Assembly (NCBI GenBank): GCA_023231265.1
Contig: JALNVT010000145.1
Span: forward strand, 1 to 6,705
Direction: 5' to 3'
Source of the DNA: Sphaerochaetaceae bacterium
GTDB lineage: Bacteria > Spirochaetota > Spirochaetia > Sphaerochaetales > Sphaerochaetaceae
DNA: 6,705 nucleotides
Below the pieces are notes generated by a model that was given only the letters and a program-made list of their open reading frames with translations, did no database searches and was not told the DNA's origin. The position numbers and the translations under genes were made by a program. Below are positions 1-6,705 of this stretch, one piece after another; the stretch's first letter is position 1; each line of letters starts with the position of its first letter.

Positions 1-104
1 AAAAAAGAATGAAGTGTGCAAATCTTCTTATATAAAATGTCCATTCTAGAGGGGAATTCAATAAAAAAACTCAAAACAAACTATAAATAAAAAAAGATAT
101 ACTA

Positions 105-110
105 TATAAT
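105..110 (+). promoter_or_regulatory. Possible -10 box of the metH-metF operon promoter
   Basis: The hexamer TATAAT matches the sigma-70 -10 consensus exactly and lies about 105 bases before the metH start codon. The expected -35 position (about 82-87, reading TATAAA) does not resemble TTGACA, so only half of a standard promoter is visible. The DNA is so AT-rich that a chance match is plausible. If real, transcription would start near 117 and leave an untranslated leader of roughly 100 bases. Confidence 0.3.
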
Positions 111-202
111 CTACACAAAATAAATAAATATACGATTAATATACAGAATTAGCGTGTTGAATTACTTGCATTTTCTGTAATGATCAATTGAAGTTTATTC
201 TT

Positions 203-208
203 GGAGAG
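203..208 (+). promoter_or_regulatory. Shine-Dalgarno site of metH, deciding the start
   Basis: GGAGAG lies 7 bases before the ATG at 216. An in-frame TTG at 201 overlaps this site, so it cannot use it and has no other purine-rich site upstream. This favours ATG 216 as the true start. Confidence 0.8.
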
Positions 209-215
209 AAACAAT

Positions 216-3200
216 ATGACAAAAGTGGAGAAGCTAATCGAGGCATCAGATAGAAGAATATTGCTGTTGGATGGCGCTATGGGAACTCTCATTCAGCAAA
301 ATAATCTAGATATGTCTGACTTCAATACAAAAAAAATAAATGGTGTTGATAAAGATTTTGATGGATTTGGTGAGATCCTCAATGCAACAAGATCAGATGT
401 TATTGTTGATATTCATAAAGCTTTTATTGAAAGTGGAGCTGACATAATAACAACAAATACTTTCAATGCCAATAAGATATCACTTAAAGAATATGGTCTT
501 GAGAACAATGTTGAGCTGCTGAATACTCTTGCAGTCCAAAATGCCCAAAAAGCAATAGAACAGTGTGCTATAAAGAGCAAAAACAGAGACATATTTATTG
601 CTGCAAGCATGGGACCAACTGGTAAGATGCTCTCATTCTCAACAGATAGTGATGATATAACAAAGAGAGATCTTGAATTCAATGAATTTGTTGATGCCTA
701 TAAAGAGCAGGCTGTTGCCTTGTTAGAAGCTGGCTGTGATATCTTCATAGTTGAAACTATATTTGATACTTTGATTTGCAAAGCTGCCATCGAAGCCATC
801 AAGAAGGCAGAAGAAATAACAGGAATTGAAGTTCCAATCATGATAAGTGTCACATTCAATGATGCAAGTGGCCATACATTATCAGGTCAAACTCTTGAAG
901 CTTTTGTTGCATCAATTTCTTGCTATGATGTATTCTCCATAGGAATGAATTGTTCCATGGGTTCAAATGACATGGTCCCACTGATCAGGAAGATGAGCTC
1001 CATTGCACCATTCAGAACCTCCGCTCATCCAAATGCAGGCCTTCCTCTAGCGGATGGTAGTTATGGAGAGAGCCCAGCTTACTTTGTGAATGTACTGACT
1101 CCTGTTTTAAAAGATGGATGCTTGAATATAATAGGTGGATGCTGTGGAACAACGCCAGATTACATAAGAGCTCTTTACAATCTTCTCAACCAAAAAGATG
1201 AAGATGGCAAATTGATATGCCAGAACAGAATACCCAATGAGCACTACTATGATGAATTGCATCTCAGTGGTTTGAACGAACTTCAGATGCAAGATAGGTT
1301 GATGGTCATTGGAGAGAGATGCAATGTTGCAGGATCTATGAAATTTGCTCGTCTTATAGAGGGAGCACTTTGGGAAGAGGCAAGTGAGATTGCAAGAAAG
1401 CAGGCAGAAGGACATGCAGATATAATTGATATCTGCATGGATGCGGCCATGATTGATGGTCCATCAGCAATGGTCACATTTTTAAGATATCTCAACAGTG
1501 ATCCTTACATCTCTCAAAAACCTTACATGATTGATTCATCAGATTGGAAGACAATTCAAAGTAGTTTTGGAGAGCTTCAGGGTCGATGCATAATAAACTC
1601 AATCTCACTTAAAGAAGGAGAAGAGAAGTTCATCTCACATGCTCTTGAGGTGCAGAATCATGGTCATGCCATGATTGTTATGCTTTTTGATGAGAAAGGA
1701 CAAGCAACTACATATGAAAGAAAAATTGAGATTGCTCAGAGAAGTTACAATCTTCTTCTGTCAAATGGAATAAGAGCATCATCAATTATATTTGATCCAA
1801 ATGTTTTGACAGTGGCAACAGGAATTGAAGAGAGCAATTCATATGCTTTAGATTTTATCAGAGCAACCGAGTGGATAAAGAAAAATTTAGTTGGGTGTGG
1901 AGTGAGTGGTGGTATAAGCAATCTGTCTTATTCATTCAGGGGCAACAACCCTCTGAGAGCTGCCATGCACACTGTATTTCTGCATGAAGGGCTCAAATGT
2001 GGACTTGGATTTGGTATAATAAATCCAAATTTAAATTTAGATGTTGAGAAAGTTAAGATTGAGGCCAGAACCATCATTGAGAGAGCACTGTTTGAACCAA
2101 GTGATGAGAACAGTGAGGCTTTAATTGAACTTGCTTCTTCTGATTTATTCAAAAAGAAAAAGGGCCTCAAAAAAGTTAGATCTGCTAACAAAAGAGATCT
2201 GATGAGTGATGAAGAGAAGGTAATTCAGGCCATAATTGATGGCGACAATTCTCATATTAAAGAAGACATTCTGTCACTTTTAAAAACAACTCAGGAAGCA
2301 TCTCTCTCTCCTTTAGCAATTGTAGAAGGACCTCTGATGGATGCAATGGGAGTTGTTGGTAAGAAGTTTGGAAAAGGTGAGCTCTTTCTTCCACAAGTTG
2401 TGAAGAGTGCAAGATCAATGAAATTGGCAGTTTCTTACTTACAGCCTGCAATCGAAGAATTCAAAAAATCTGATTTCACTGAGGAAGAAGATAAATCTGA
2501 AACAATTGTATTTGCAACAGTAAGAGGTGATGTTCATGATATTGGTAAGAATATCTGTATTTTGATATTGAGATGCAATGGATTCAATGTAATTGATTTG
2601 GGGGTCATGGTTCCTCCAGAAAAGATCATTGAGACTGCAATAAAATCAAAGGCAAAGATGATTGGACTCTCAGGTCTGATAACTCCATCATTGAAAGAGA
2701 TGGCAAATGTCTGCATTCTTGCAAAGCAGAGTGGTCTTGATATTCCAATAATGGTTGGTGGGGCCACAACAAGTTTTGCTCATACTGCATTGAAGCTCTC
2801 TCCTCTATATGATTACAGAGTGTTTCAAACAGCAAATGCCTCTGAGATGTCAACTCAAGTTATGAGATTGATCAGAGATGAAAGAGGTATGGAACTTGAT
2901 TCCCTAGCTGCTCATTACAGAGAAAAAAATAAAGAGGTTGCTGAAAAAACAGAACTTCTCAAAGAATACAATCTTCACAAATCTACTTTTGAGATTGCAT
3001 GCAAAAACAAATGGATCAAAAAGTCACCTACAGTTCGACCAAAGAAACTTGGGTTGAGTGTTTTTGATGGAAGTGGGATTGATGATGTAATTGATCTCAT
3101 AGATTGGAAGGTGTTTGCCTTTGGTTATGGAGTCAAATACAACACAAAAGAGTATGAGCCTCTGATTGAGGAAGCAAAAGCCTTTTTAATGAGAGATGAT

Positions 3201-3809
3201 ATTTATAATTTATTTAAGTCATCAATCAAATCTGTCTATGGAATCTTCAAATGCAAGAAGATTGGAGAGAAGATAAATGTAGATGATAGAGAGACTTTTG
3301 TTTTTGCACGTCAGGAAAGAGATCTGGAATCAAGATGCGTCTCTGATTATGTGAATGAAGATGATTACATTGGAATGTACATGACCACAGGTGGTATGAA
3401 TGTAAAGAATGCTCTTTCTAAGTTTGATGAAGGTGATTCCTTGATGATTCAACTTCTCTCAACTCGGTTTGCTGAAGCACAAGCGAATTACATCCATAAG
3501 CAGATGCAGAAAATCTGGGCTGACGATATATTTGATTTTGCTCCTGGCTACACCTCTGTTCCAAATCATTATCATAAAAAAGGAATAGCAGAGATTTTAG
3601 ATGGTGAAAGAAATGCAGATATTAAGTTGAGTTACAACTACATGATGATTCCTGAAGCAAGTGTGTGTGCTTTTGTATTTCAGGGAGAGGGCATAAAGTA
3701 TTTCAACATACCAGAGATTTCAAAAAAACAGCTTGAAAGAATAAGCAGTCTTCTAAATATTGAAGAAGAAAAATTGGTCCAATATGGCCTACCATTTGAA
3801 GAATATTAA
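216..3809 (+). CDS. metH: Cobalamin-dependent methionine synthase (5-methyltetrahydrofolate--homocysteine methyltransferase)
   Basis: This cytoplasmic enzyme transfers the methyl group of 5-methyl-tetrahydrofolate through cobalamin to homocysteine, making methionine. At 1197 residues it is close to the E. coli enzyme (1227) and has all four modules in order. The homocysteine domain (about 10-330) carries LDGAMGT and the zinc ligands Cys246, Cys309 and Cys310 (NCSMG, GGCCGTTP). The pterin domain (about 355-620) has VIGERCNVAGS, DPNVLTVATG and SYSFRGNNPLR. The helical cap and cobalamin-binding domain (about 650-890) has DVHDIGKN with the lower axial ligand His774, then GLSGLITPS and VGGATTS. 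A C-terminal reactivation domain (about 930-1197) keeps IDW (Asp963) and KYF (Tyr1162). In that domain the motif usually written RPAPGYPACPD reads DFAPGYTSVPN, so the S-adenosylmethionine-binding arginine (E. coli Arg1134) is Asp1107. The start is ATG 216, set by the GGAGAG site. metF follows 12 bases later in the same transcript. The family call is very secure, but the efficiency of reductive reactivation is uncertain. Confidence 0.97.
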   Translation: MTKVEKLIEASDRRILLLDGAMGTLIQQNNLDMSDFNTKKINGVDKDFDGFGEILNATRSDVIVDIHKAFIESGADIITTNTFNANKISLKEYGLENNVELLNTLAVQNAQKAIEQCAIKSKNRDIFIAASMGPTGKMLSFSTDSDDITKRDLEFNEFVDAYKEQAVALLEAGCDIFIVETIFDTLICKAAIEAIKKAEEITGIEVPIMISVTFNDASGHTLSGQTLEAFVASISCYDVFSIGMNCSMGSNDMVPLIRKMSSIAPFRTSAHPNAGLPLADGSYGESPAYFVNVLTPVLKDGCLNIIGGCCGTTPDYIRALYNLLNQKDEDGKLICQNRIPNEHYYDELHLSGLNELQMQDRLMVIGERCNVAGSMKFARLIEGALWEEASEIARKQAEGHADIIDICMDAAMIDGPSAMVTFLRYLNSDPYISQKPYMIDSSDWKTIQSSFGELQGRCIINSISLKEGEEKFISHALEVQNHGHAMIVMLFDEKGQATTYERKIEIAQRSYNLLLSNGIRASSIIFDPNVLTVATGIEESNSYALDFIRATEWIKKNLVGCGVSGGISNLSYSFRGNNPLRAAMHTVFLHEGLKCGLGFGIINPNLNLDVEKVKIEARTIIERALFEPSDENSEALIELASSDLFKKKKGLKKVRSANKRDLMSDEEKVIQAIIDGDNSHIKEDILSLLKTTQEASLSPLAIVEGPLMDAMGVVGKKFGKGELFLPQVVKSARSMKLAVSYLQPAIEEFKKSDFTEEEDKSETIVFATVRGDVHDIGKNICILILRCNGFNVIDLGVMVPPEKIIETAIKSKAKMIGLSGLITPSLKEMANVCILAKQSGLDIPIMVGGATTSFAHTALKLSPLYDYRVFQTANASEMSTQVMRLIRDERGMELDSLAAHYREKNKEVAEKTELLKEYNLHKSTFEIACKNKWIKKSPTVRPKKLGLSVFDGSGIDDVIDLIDWKVFAFGYGVKYNTKEYEPLIEEAKAFLMRDDIYNLFKSSIKSVYGIFKCKKIGEKINVDDRETFVFARQERDLESRCVSDYVNEDDYIGMYMTTGGMNVKNALSKFDEGDSLMIQLLSTRFAEAQANYIHKQMQKIWADDIFDFAPGYTSVPNHYHKKGIAEILDGERNADIKLSYNYMMIPEASVCAFVFQGEGIKYFNIPEISKKQLERISSLLNIEEEKLVQYGLPFEEY

Positions 3810-3810
3810 A

Positions 3811-3815
3811 AAGGA
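3811..3815 (+). promoter_or_regulatory. Shine-Dalgarno site of metF
   Basis: AAGGA lies 6 bases before the metF ATG, immediately after the metH stop codon. It fits translation of metF from the shared transcript and confirms the chosen start. Confidence 0.75.
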
Positions 3816-3821
3816 AACACA

Positions 3822-4775
3822 ATGAAAGTTATAGAAATAATAAAAGAAACAAAGAAACCTTTATTTACTTTTGAATTGATTCCCCCACTGAAGGGATATA
3901 CAATTGATGGAATTTTTGACTCAGCAAAGACACTCATGAAATACAGTCCATCTTACATCAATATCACAAACCATCAAAATGAGGTTGTCTATCAAGAGAA
4001 TGAGGATGGTAGCATAGTAAGAAAAACTGTTCGAAAGAGACCAGGTACCATTGGTATAGCAGCAGCTCTTCAATATAAATTTGGAATACCAACTGTTCCT
4101 CATTTGATCTGTGGTGGTCTCAGTGATTTGGAAATTGAGAATATGCTTGTTGATTTAAATTTTCTTCAGATAGAGAACGTATTTGCACTGAGAGGTGATC
4201 CACCTGTAGGTGAGAGAAAGTTCATTGCATGTAAGGATGGATATTTACATTCTTCTCAGATGGTTGAACAGATCAAGAATATGAATGAAGGAAAATATCT
4301 TGATTCAACTTTGAAGAATCCTGTAAAAACAAATTTTTGTATAGGAGTTGCCGGTTATCCTGAAAAACATTTGGAATCTCCGAATATGGAATCTGATATT
4401 GCAAACCTGAAGAAGAAGCAGGATGCAGGAGCCGAATATATTGTGACCCAATTATTCTACAGCAATGATGCATATTTCAATTTTGTTGATCGCTGCAGAG
4501 AAGCAGGAATAACAATACCAATAATTCCAGGAATCAAACCTCTGAGAACAAAGAGACAGCTCACAATGGTTCCCACTACATTTGCAGTAGATATTCCTTT
4601 TGAACTCAGTGATAAAGTAAATCATGCAAAAGACAAAAATGAAATCAATGAGATTGGTGTCTGGTGGGCAACAAAGCAGGTAAAAGAATTGATAGATAGG
4701 GGGGTCCCTGGTGTTCATTTTTATACCATTGGTTCTGTAAAAAGTGTCTCTAAAATTGTAGAGAACTGCTATTAA
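3822..4775 (+). CDS. metF: 5,10-methylenetetrahydrofolate reductase
   Basis: This cytoplasmic flavoprotein reduces 5,10-methylene-tetrahydrofolate to 5-methyl-tetrahydrofolate, the methyl donor used by the MetH encoded just upstream. The 317-residue protein is a single beta/alpha-barrel catalytic domain, as in bacterial MetF, without the regulatory C-terminal domain of eukaryotic enzymes. Visible family landmarks are FELIPP with the catalytic glutamate (Glu18, E. coli Glu28), ALRGDPP with the FAD- and folate-contacting aspartate (Asp126, E. coli Asp120), GVAGYPEKH, TQLFYSN with the substrate-binding glutamine (Gln210, E. coli Gln183), PGIKP, and a C-terminal GVPGVHFYT. The segment VRKRPGTIGIAAALQ (about 68-82) is longer than in E. 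coli and reminds me of the Bacteroidota-type enzyme, from memory only. It is the second gene of the operon and ends ten bases before a strong terminator hairpin. No frameshift or missing catalytic residue is seen. Confidence 0.96.
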   Translation: MKVIEIIKETKKPLFTFELIPPLKGYTIDGIFDSAKTLMKYSPSYINITNHQNEVVYQENEDGSIVRKTVRKRPGTIGIAAALQYKFGIPTVPHLICGGLSDLEIENMLVDLNFLQIENVFALRGDPPVGERKFIACKDGYLHSSQMVEQIKNMNEGKYLDSTLKNPVKTNFCIGVAGYPEKHLESPNMESDIANLKKKQDAGAEYIVTQLFYSNDAYFNFVDRCREAGITIPIIPGIKPLRTKRQLTMVPTTFAVDIPFELSDKVNHAKDKNEINEIGVWWATKQVKELIDRGVPGVHFYTIGSVKSVSKIVENCY

Positions 4776-4784
4776 TCGATAGAT

Positions 4785-4827
4785 AGGTGTGAGATCTGAT
4801 AACTTAGCTCTCGCACCTTATTTTGTT
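4785..4827 (+). terminator. Rho-independent terminator of the metH-metF operon
   Basis: The arms 4785-4794 (AGGTGTGAGA) and 4809-4818 (TCTCGCACCT) pair over 10 positions with one G-U. After one mismatch (4795/4808), four more pairs (4796-4799 with 4804-4807, one a G-U) close a TAAC loop. A T-rich tail (TTATTTTGTT, 4818-4827) follows on the + strand. In - strand RNA both G-U pairs become A-C mismatches and the downstream sequence is not T-rich, so it should work mainly for metF. Its right arm shares one base with the MATE stop codon. Confidence 0.85.
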
Positions 4828-6173
4828 AAGTTCTTTATGTAATTCCTGGATTTGATTCTTTTGACCTCCAAGCACAGCTTTACAAATTCTTCTACACTAG
4901 CGAGTAAATAAGCCTGAGGTAAAGATACATTAAGTACAATTACTGCAAAAAATGCTAGAGGAACTCCTATCAACCAAATAGTACCAAGTTCAACATACAT
5001 TGGGAACTTTGTATCTCCAGAGGCCCTTAAAATACCAACAATAGCTGCAATGTTTATAGATACTATTGGAAGTTTTAAAGCAACCATCTTCAGAGCTTGC
5101 ACAGAAAGATCATGAATATGTGGTTCTATTTTGAACAATCCTACAAAAACAGGTGCTAAAATAACAAGAAGAAGAGCAACAAGAATACCTGCTACCAAAC
5201 TGAACCTCAGTGAGATGTTGGAATAAAGCTCCAGTTCTTCCATTTCTTCTGCTCCTATCAGATGTCCTGTGATTATTGCCACAGCACCTGCATATCCCTG
5301 AATTAGAATCAGGAATAAATTCTCAATGGAGCTTACAATCTGTACAGAAGCAAGTGCATCAGAACCAATTTTTGCATATGCTATTTTATAGCAGATAAAA
5401 CCAATTGCCCAAAATAAATGATTTATTATAACAGGGGAGGTGGTCTTGAAGAATTTTTTGACTGAAGCTCTATCAAAGCTGAATGAATATTTAAAGCTGA
5501 ACTTGATTGGACATCCCTTTCTTTTATTGGTGATGAATATATAAAGAATGAGCTCCACAAAACGACTCACAGATGTTGAGATAGCTCCACCTGCTATTCC
5601 TAACTCAGGGAATATTCCAATTCCGAAAATAAGAAGATAGTTACCAATTATATCAATGGATAGAGCGATGACAGATATAGTGAGAGGAGTCTTTGTGTCA
5701 CCAGTTGATCTGAAGCCAATGGCATAGATGAATGATAATCCTGAGAATATGTATGAGATACCAACAATGCGTAAGTATATGATGCCACTTTCAACAATTG
5801 ATGAGTCTTCTGTGAACAGATGCATCAGTGCTTCAGGTTTGAGTGTGGAAAAGATTGCAATCAAACCAATTATTAAAGTTGTGAATGTAAAAGAAATTCC
5901 AAGAGTTCTTTGAATGCCTCTTTCATTTTTTGCACCCCAATACTGTGAGATAAAAATTCCGGCTCCTGATGAGATACCATTCAAGATCATTGTAATCAGA
6001 AAAAATAATTGAGAGGCAACTCCTACAGCTGCAATGGAGATGGACCCCAATTGTCCAATCATCAATGTATCTACAAAGGAAACACTGTTCACAAGCAGTG
6101 CCTGCATCATTATAGGAAGTGCTAAAATTATTATTTTTTTTAGAATCTTCAGGTTGTTATTTTTTATACGCAT
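4818..6173 (-). CDS. MATE-family multidrug/cation efflux transporter
   Basis: This is an inner-membrane antiporter of the multidrug and toxic compound extrusion family. Members export cationic drugs or metabolites in exchange for Na+ or H+, but the substrate here cannot be told from sequence. The 451-residue protein is about the usual family length and shows about twelve hydrophobic segments in two homologous halves. The repeat is visible directly: RSTGDTKTP at 155-163 and RASGDTKFP at 383-391, each after the fourth helix of its half. Other landmarks are FVDTLMIGQLG at 33-43 in and after helix 1, and SQYWGAKN at 76-83. The C-terminal EEFVKLCLEVKR near 428-439 is a typical MATE ending, so the protein looks complete. 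I chose ATG at 6171-6173. An in-frame TTG at 6197 would add eight residues, and neither start has a recognisable ribosome binding site. The gene converges on metF and diverges from the exported-protein gene. No symbol is given because NorM- and DinF-type branches are not separable by eye. Confidence 0.92.
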   Translation of the reverse strand: MRIKNNNLKILKKIIILALPIMMQALLVNSVSFVDTLMIGQLGSISIAAVGVASQLFFLITMILNGISSGAGIFISQYWGAKNERGIQRTLGISFTFTTLIIGLIAIFSTLKPEALMHLFTEDSSIVESGIIYLRIVGISYIFSGLSFIYAIGFRSTGDTKTPLTISVIALSIDIIGNYLLIFGIGIFPELGIAGGAISTSVSRFVELILYIFITNKRKGCPIKFSFKYSFSFDRASVKKFFKTTSPVIINHLFWAIGFICYKIAYAKIGSDALASVQIVSSIENLFLILIQGYAGAVAIITGHLIGAEEMEELELYSNISLRFSLVAGILVALLLVILAPVFVGLFKIEPHIHDLSVQALKMVALKLPIVSINIAAIVGILRASGDTKFPMYVELGTIWLIGVPLAFFAVIVLNVSLPQAYLLASVEEFVKLCLEVKRIKSRNYIKNLTK

Positions 6174-6538
6174 AAATTTTATTATTAATAAAATCAATCA
6201 ATAATCAATAGCGTTTTTGGGGTTAAATGTTAGCTTGAGCTCTTTATAATTCTTAAAACTTTTCATTGCTTAACTTTATTATGTGATACAAAATAATTAT
6301 TTTTTTGGAATTATTTTATTAAATAGTGAGATATATTATTTTAAGCAGAAAATTATGAACAACCTTATGTTCTCATCTTGAAATAAAATCATCATTCAAT
6401 CGGAGTTCTTTTTATGTGATTTTGTCAAAATTGCAATTATAATTCAAAATATATTATAAGCTCACAAAATATAATTTGTTATATTGCAAGCAATTGAATA
6501 TATTTATGAAATATTTATAATTTACTTTATTTAAACTG

Positions 6539-6567
6539 TTGTCATAACTTACAGGATAGAATACATT
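6539..6567 (+). promoter_or_regulatory. Possible sigma-70 promoter of the exported-protein gene
   Basis: TTGTCA at 6539-6544 matches five of six -35 consensus bases. It is followed after exactly 17 bases by TACATT at 6562-6567, which matches four of six -10 bases. Transcription would start near 6574, about 60 bases before the start codon. This is the best-spaced pair I found in front of this gene, but the -10 is imperfect. Confidence 0.4.
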
Positions 6568-6620
6568 GTAGACACAAAGAATAAGGAAATCTTCTTTGAA
6601 ACAAAAAAAACTTAACTTAC

Positions 6621-6625
6621 AAGGA
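6621..6625 (+). promoter_or_regulatory. Shine-Dalgarno site of the exported-protein gene
   Basis: AAGGA lies 11 bases before the ATG at 6637. That is slightly long but acceptable spacing. It is the same core as the metF site and supports the 6637 start. Confidence 0.6.
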
Positions 6626-6636
6626 ATCAAAAACAA

Positions 6637-6705
6637 ATGAAAAAATTATTAACAGTATTGGCAATCGCAGCTATCGCAATCACATCAACATTCGCTGCAA
6701 CATCA
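6637..6705 (+). CDS. N-terminus of an exported protein (cut off by window edge)
   Basis: Only 23 codons are visible before the right edge, with no stop codon. They encode a textbook Sec signal peptide: MKK at the start, a hydrophobic core rich in Leu, Ile, Val and Ala (LLTVLAIAAIAI), then a small-residue region TSTFAATS with a likely signal peptidase I cleavage after FA or FAA. There is no lipobox cysteine in the visible part, so a lipoprotein is not indicated. The mature protein would lie in the periplasm or outer membrane or be secreted. Function cannot be assigned from this fragment. The start is supported by AAGGA upstream and a plausible promoter at 6539-6567. It is transcribed divergently from the MATE gene. 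Confidence 0.75.
   Translation, partial: MKKLLTVLAIAAIAITSTFAATS

Larger units (their letters stand above)
1..215. other. AT-rich leader upstream of metH
   Basis: This stretch is mostly A and T with no convincing gene. One forward frame is open from the left edge to a TAG at 47-49, so it could be the last codons of an upstream gene. A reverse ATG at 42-44 is also open to the edge but has no ribosome binding site. Neither can be judged on so little sequence. I looked for a cobalamin riboswitch B12 box and a SAM riboswitch core, which are common before met genes, and saw neither. A short inverted repeat, ATTAC (161-165) and GTAAT (177-181), lies just before the metH ribosome binding site and could be an operator or chance. 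Confidence 0.5.
6174..6636. other. 463-base AT-rich divergent intergenic region
   Basis: This region separates the divergent MATE gene and the exported-protein gene and is clearly more AT-rich than the flanking genes. I found no gene in it: open frames are short, begin at TTG or lack a ribosome binding site, and encode low-complexity peptides. It should hold promoters for both flanking genes. It contains a perfect 9-base AT-only inverted repeat (6290-6298 with 6309-6317), a short ATTGC-AA-GCAAT palindrome near 6483-6494, and an imperfect GAAC/GTTC repeat near 6357-6372. All are short enough to be chance in such DNA. No RNA gene was recognised. Confidence 0.6.

Noticed and set aside
1..44. Reverse ATG at 42-44 open to the left edge
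   Set aside because: Only 14 codons are visible, with C-rich rather than purine-rich DNA upstream on that strand and no signal-peptide or domain character.
201..215. TTG start for metH giving five extra residues
   Set aside because: The TTG overlaps the GGAGAG site that serves ATG 216 and has no ribosome binding site of its own.
2534..2853. Reverse open frames inside metH
   Set aside because: They are shadows of the metH reading frame, which carries strong family motifs throughout.
5728..5913. 61-residue forward open frame inside the MATE gene
   Set aside because: It lies wholly within a clear transporter gene on the other strand and has no recognisable motif.
6174..6197. TTG start for the MATE gene giving eight extra residues
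   Set aside because: There is no ribosome binding site, the ATG at 6171-6173 already gives a normal-length protein, and the extra residues are not typical of the family. It cannot be fully excluded.
6454..6636. 60-residue reverse open frame in the intergenic region
   Set aside because: It begins with TTG, has no ribosome binding site, overlaps the likely promoter and leader of the exported-protein gene, and has the composition expected of AT-rich noncoding DNA.

Overview
The window holds a complete two-gene methionine-synthesis operon on the + strand (metH, then metF, 12 bases apart). A convergent MATE-family efflux transporter on the - strand follows it. A long AT-rich intergenic region comes next, and then the first 23 codons of a secreted or membrane protein that runs off the right edge. 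No mobile element, CRISPR array, tRNA or rRNA was found.

Organism: low-GC DNA with even lower-GC intergenic stretches, many AGA arginine codons, and clear purine-rich ribosome binding sites before three of the four genes. The last gene starts with a classical signal peptide. From memory, MetF resembles the short Bacteroidota-like form, but the visible Shine-Dalgarno sites and the MATE type fit a Spirochaetota- or Firmicutes-like anaerobe at least as well. Phylum is not settled from this window.

Layout: 1-215 is an AT-rich leader with a possible promoter (TATAAT at 105-110) and no riboswitch I can recognise. metH is at 216-3809 and metF at 3822-4775. A strong hairpin terminator at 4785-4827 overlaps the last codon of the MATE gene, which occupies 4818-6173 on the - strand. 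The 463 bases at 6174-6636 separate the divergent MATE gene from the partial exported-protein gene (6637 onward).

How the genes work together: MetF reduces 5,10-methylene-tetrahydrofolate to 5-methyl-tetrahydrofolate. MetH uses cobalamin to pass that methyl group to homocysteine, giving methionine and free tetrahydrofolate. Placing both enzymes in one transcript couples methyl supply to methyl use. The MATE transporter and the exported protein have no visible functional link to this pathway.

Nothing here looks like a wholly new system. The most notable points are a divergent MetH reactivation domain, in which the S-adenosylmethionine-binding arginine appears to be aspartate, and a terminator whose G-U pairs make it fold well in only one transcription direction.
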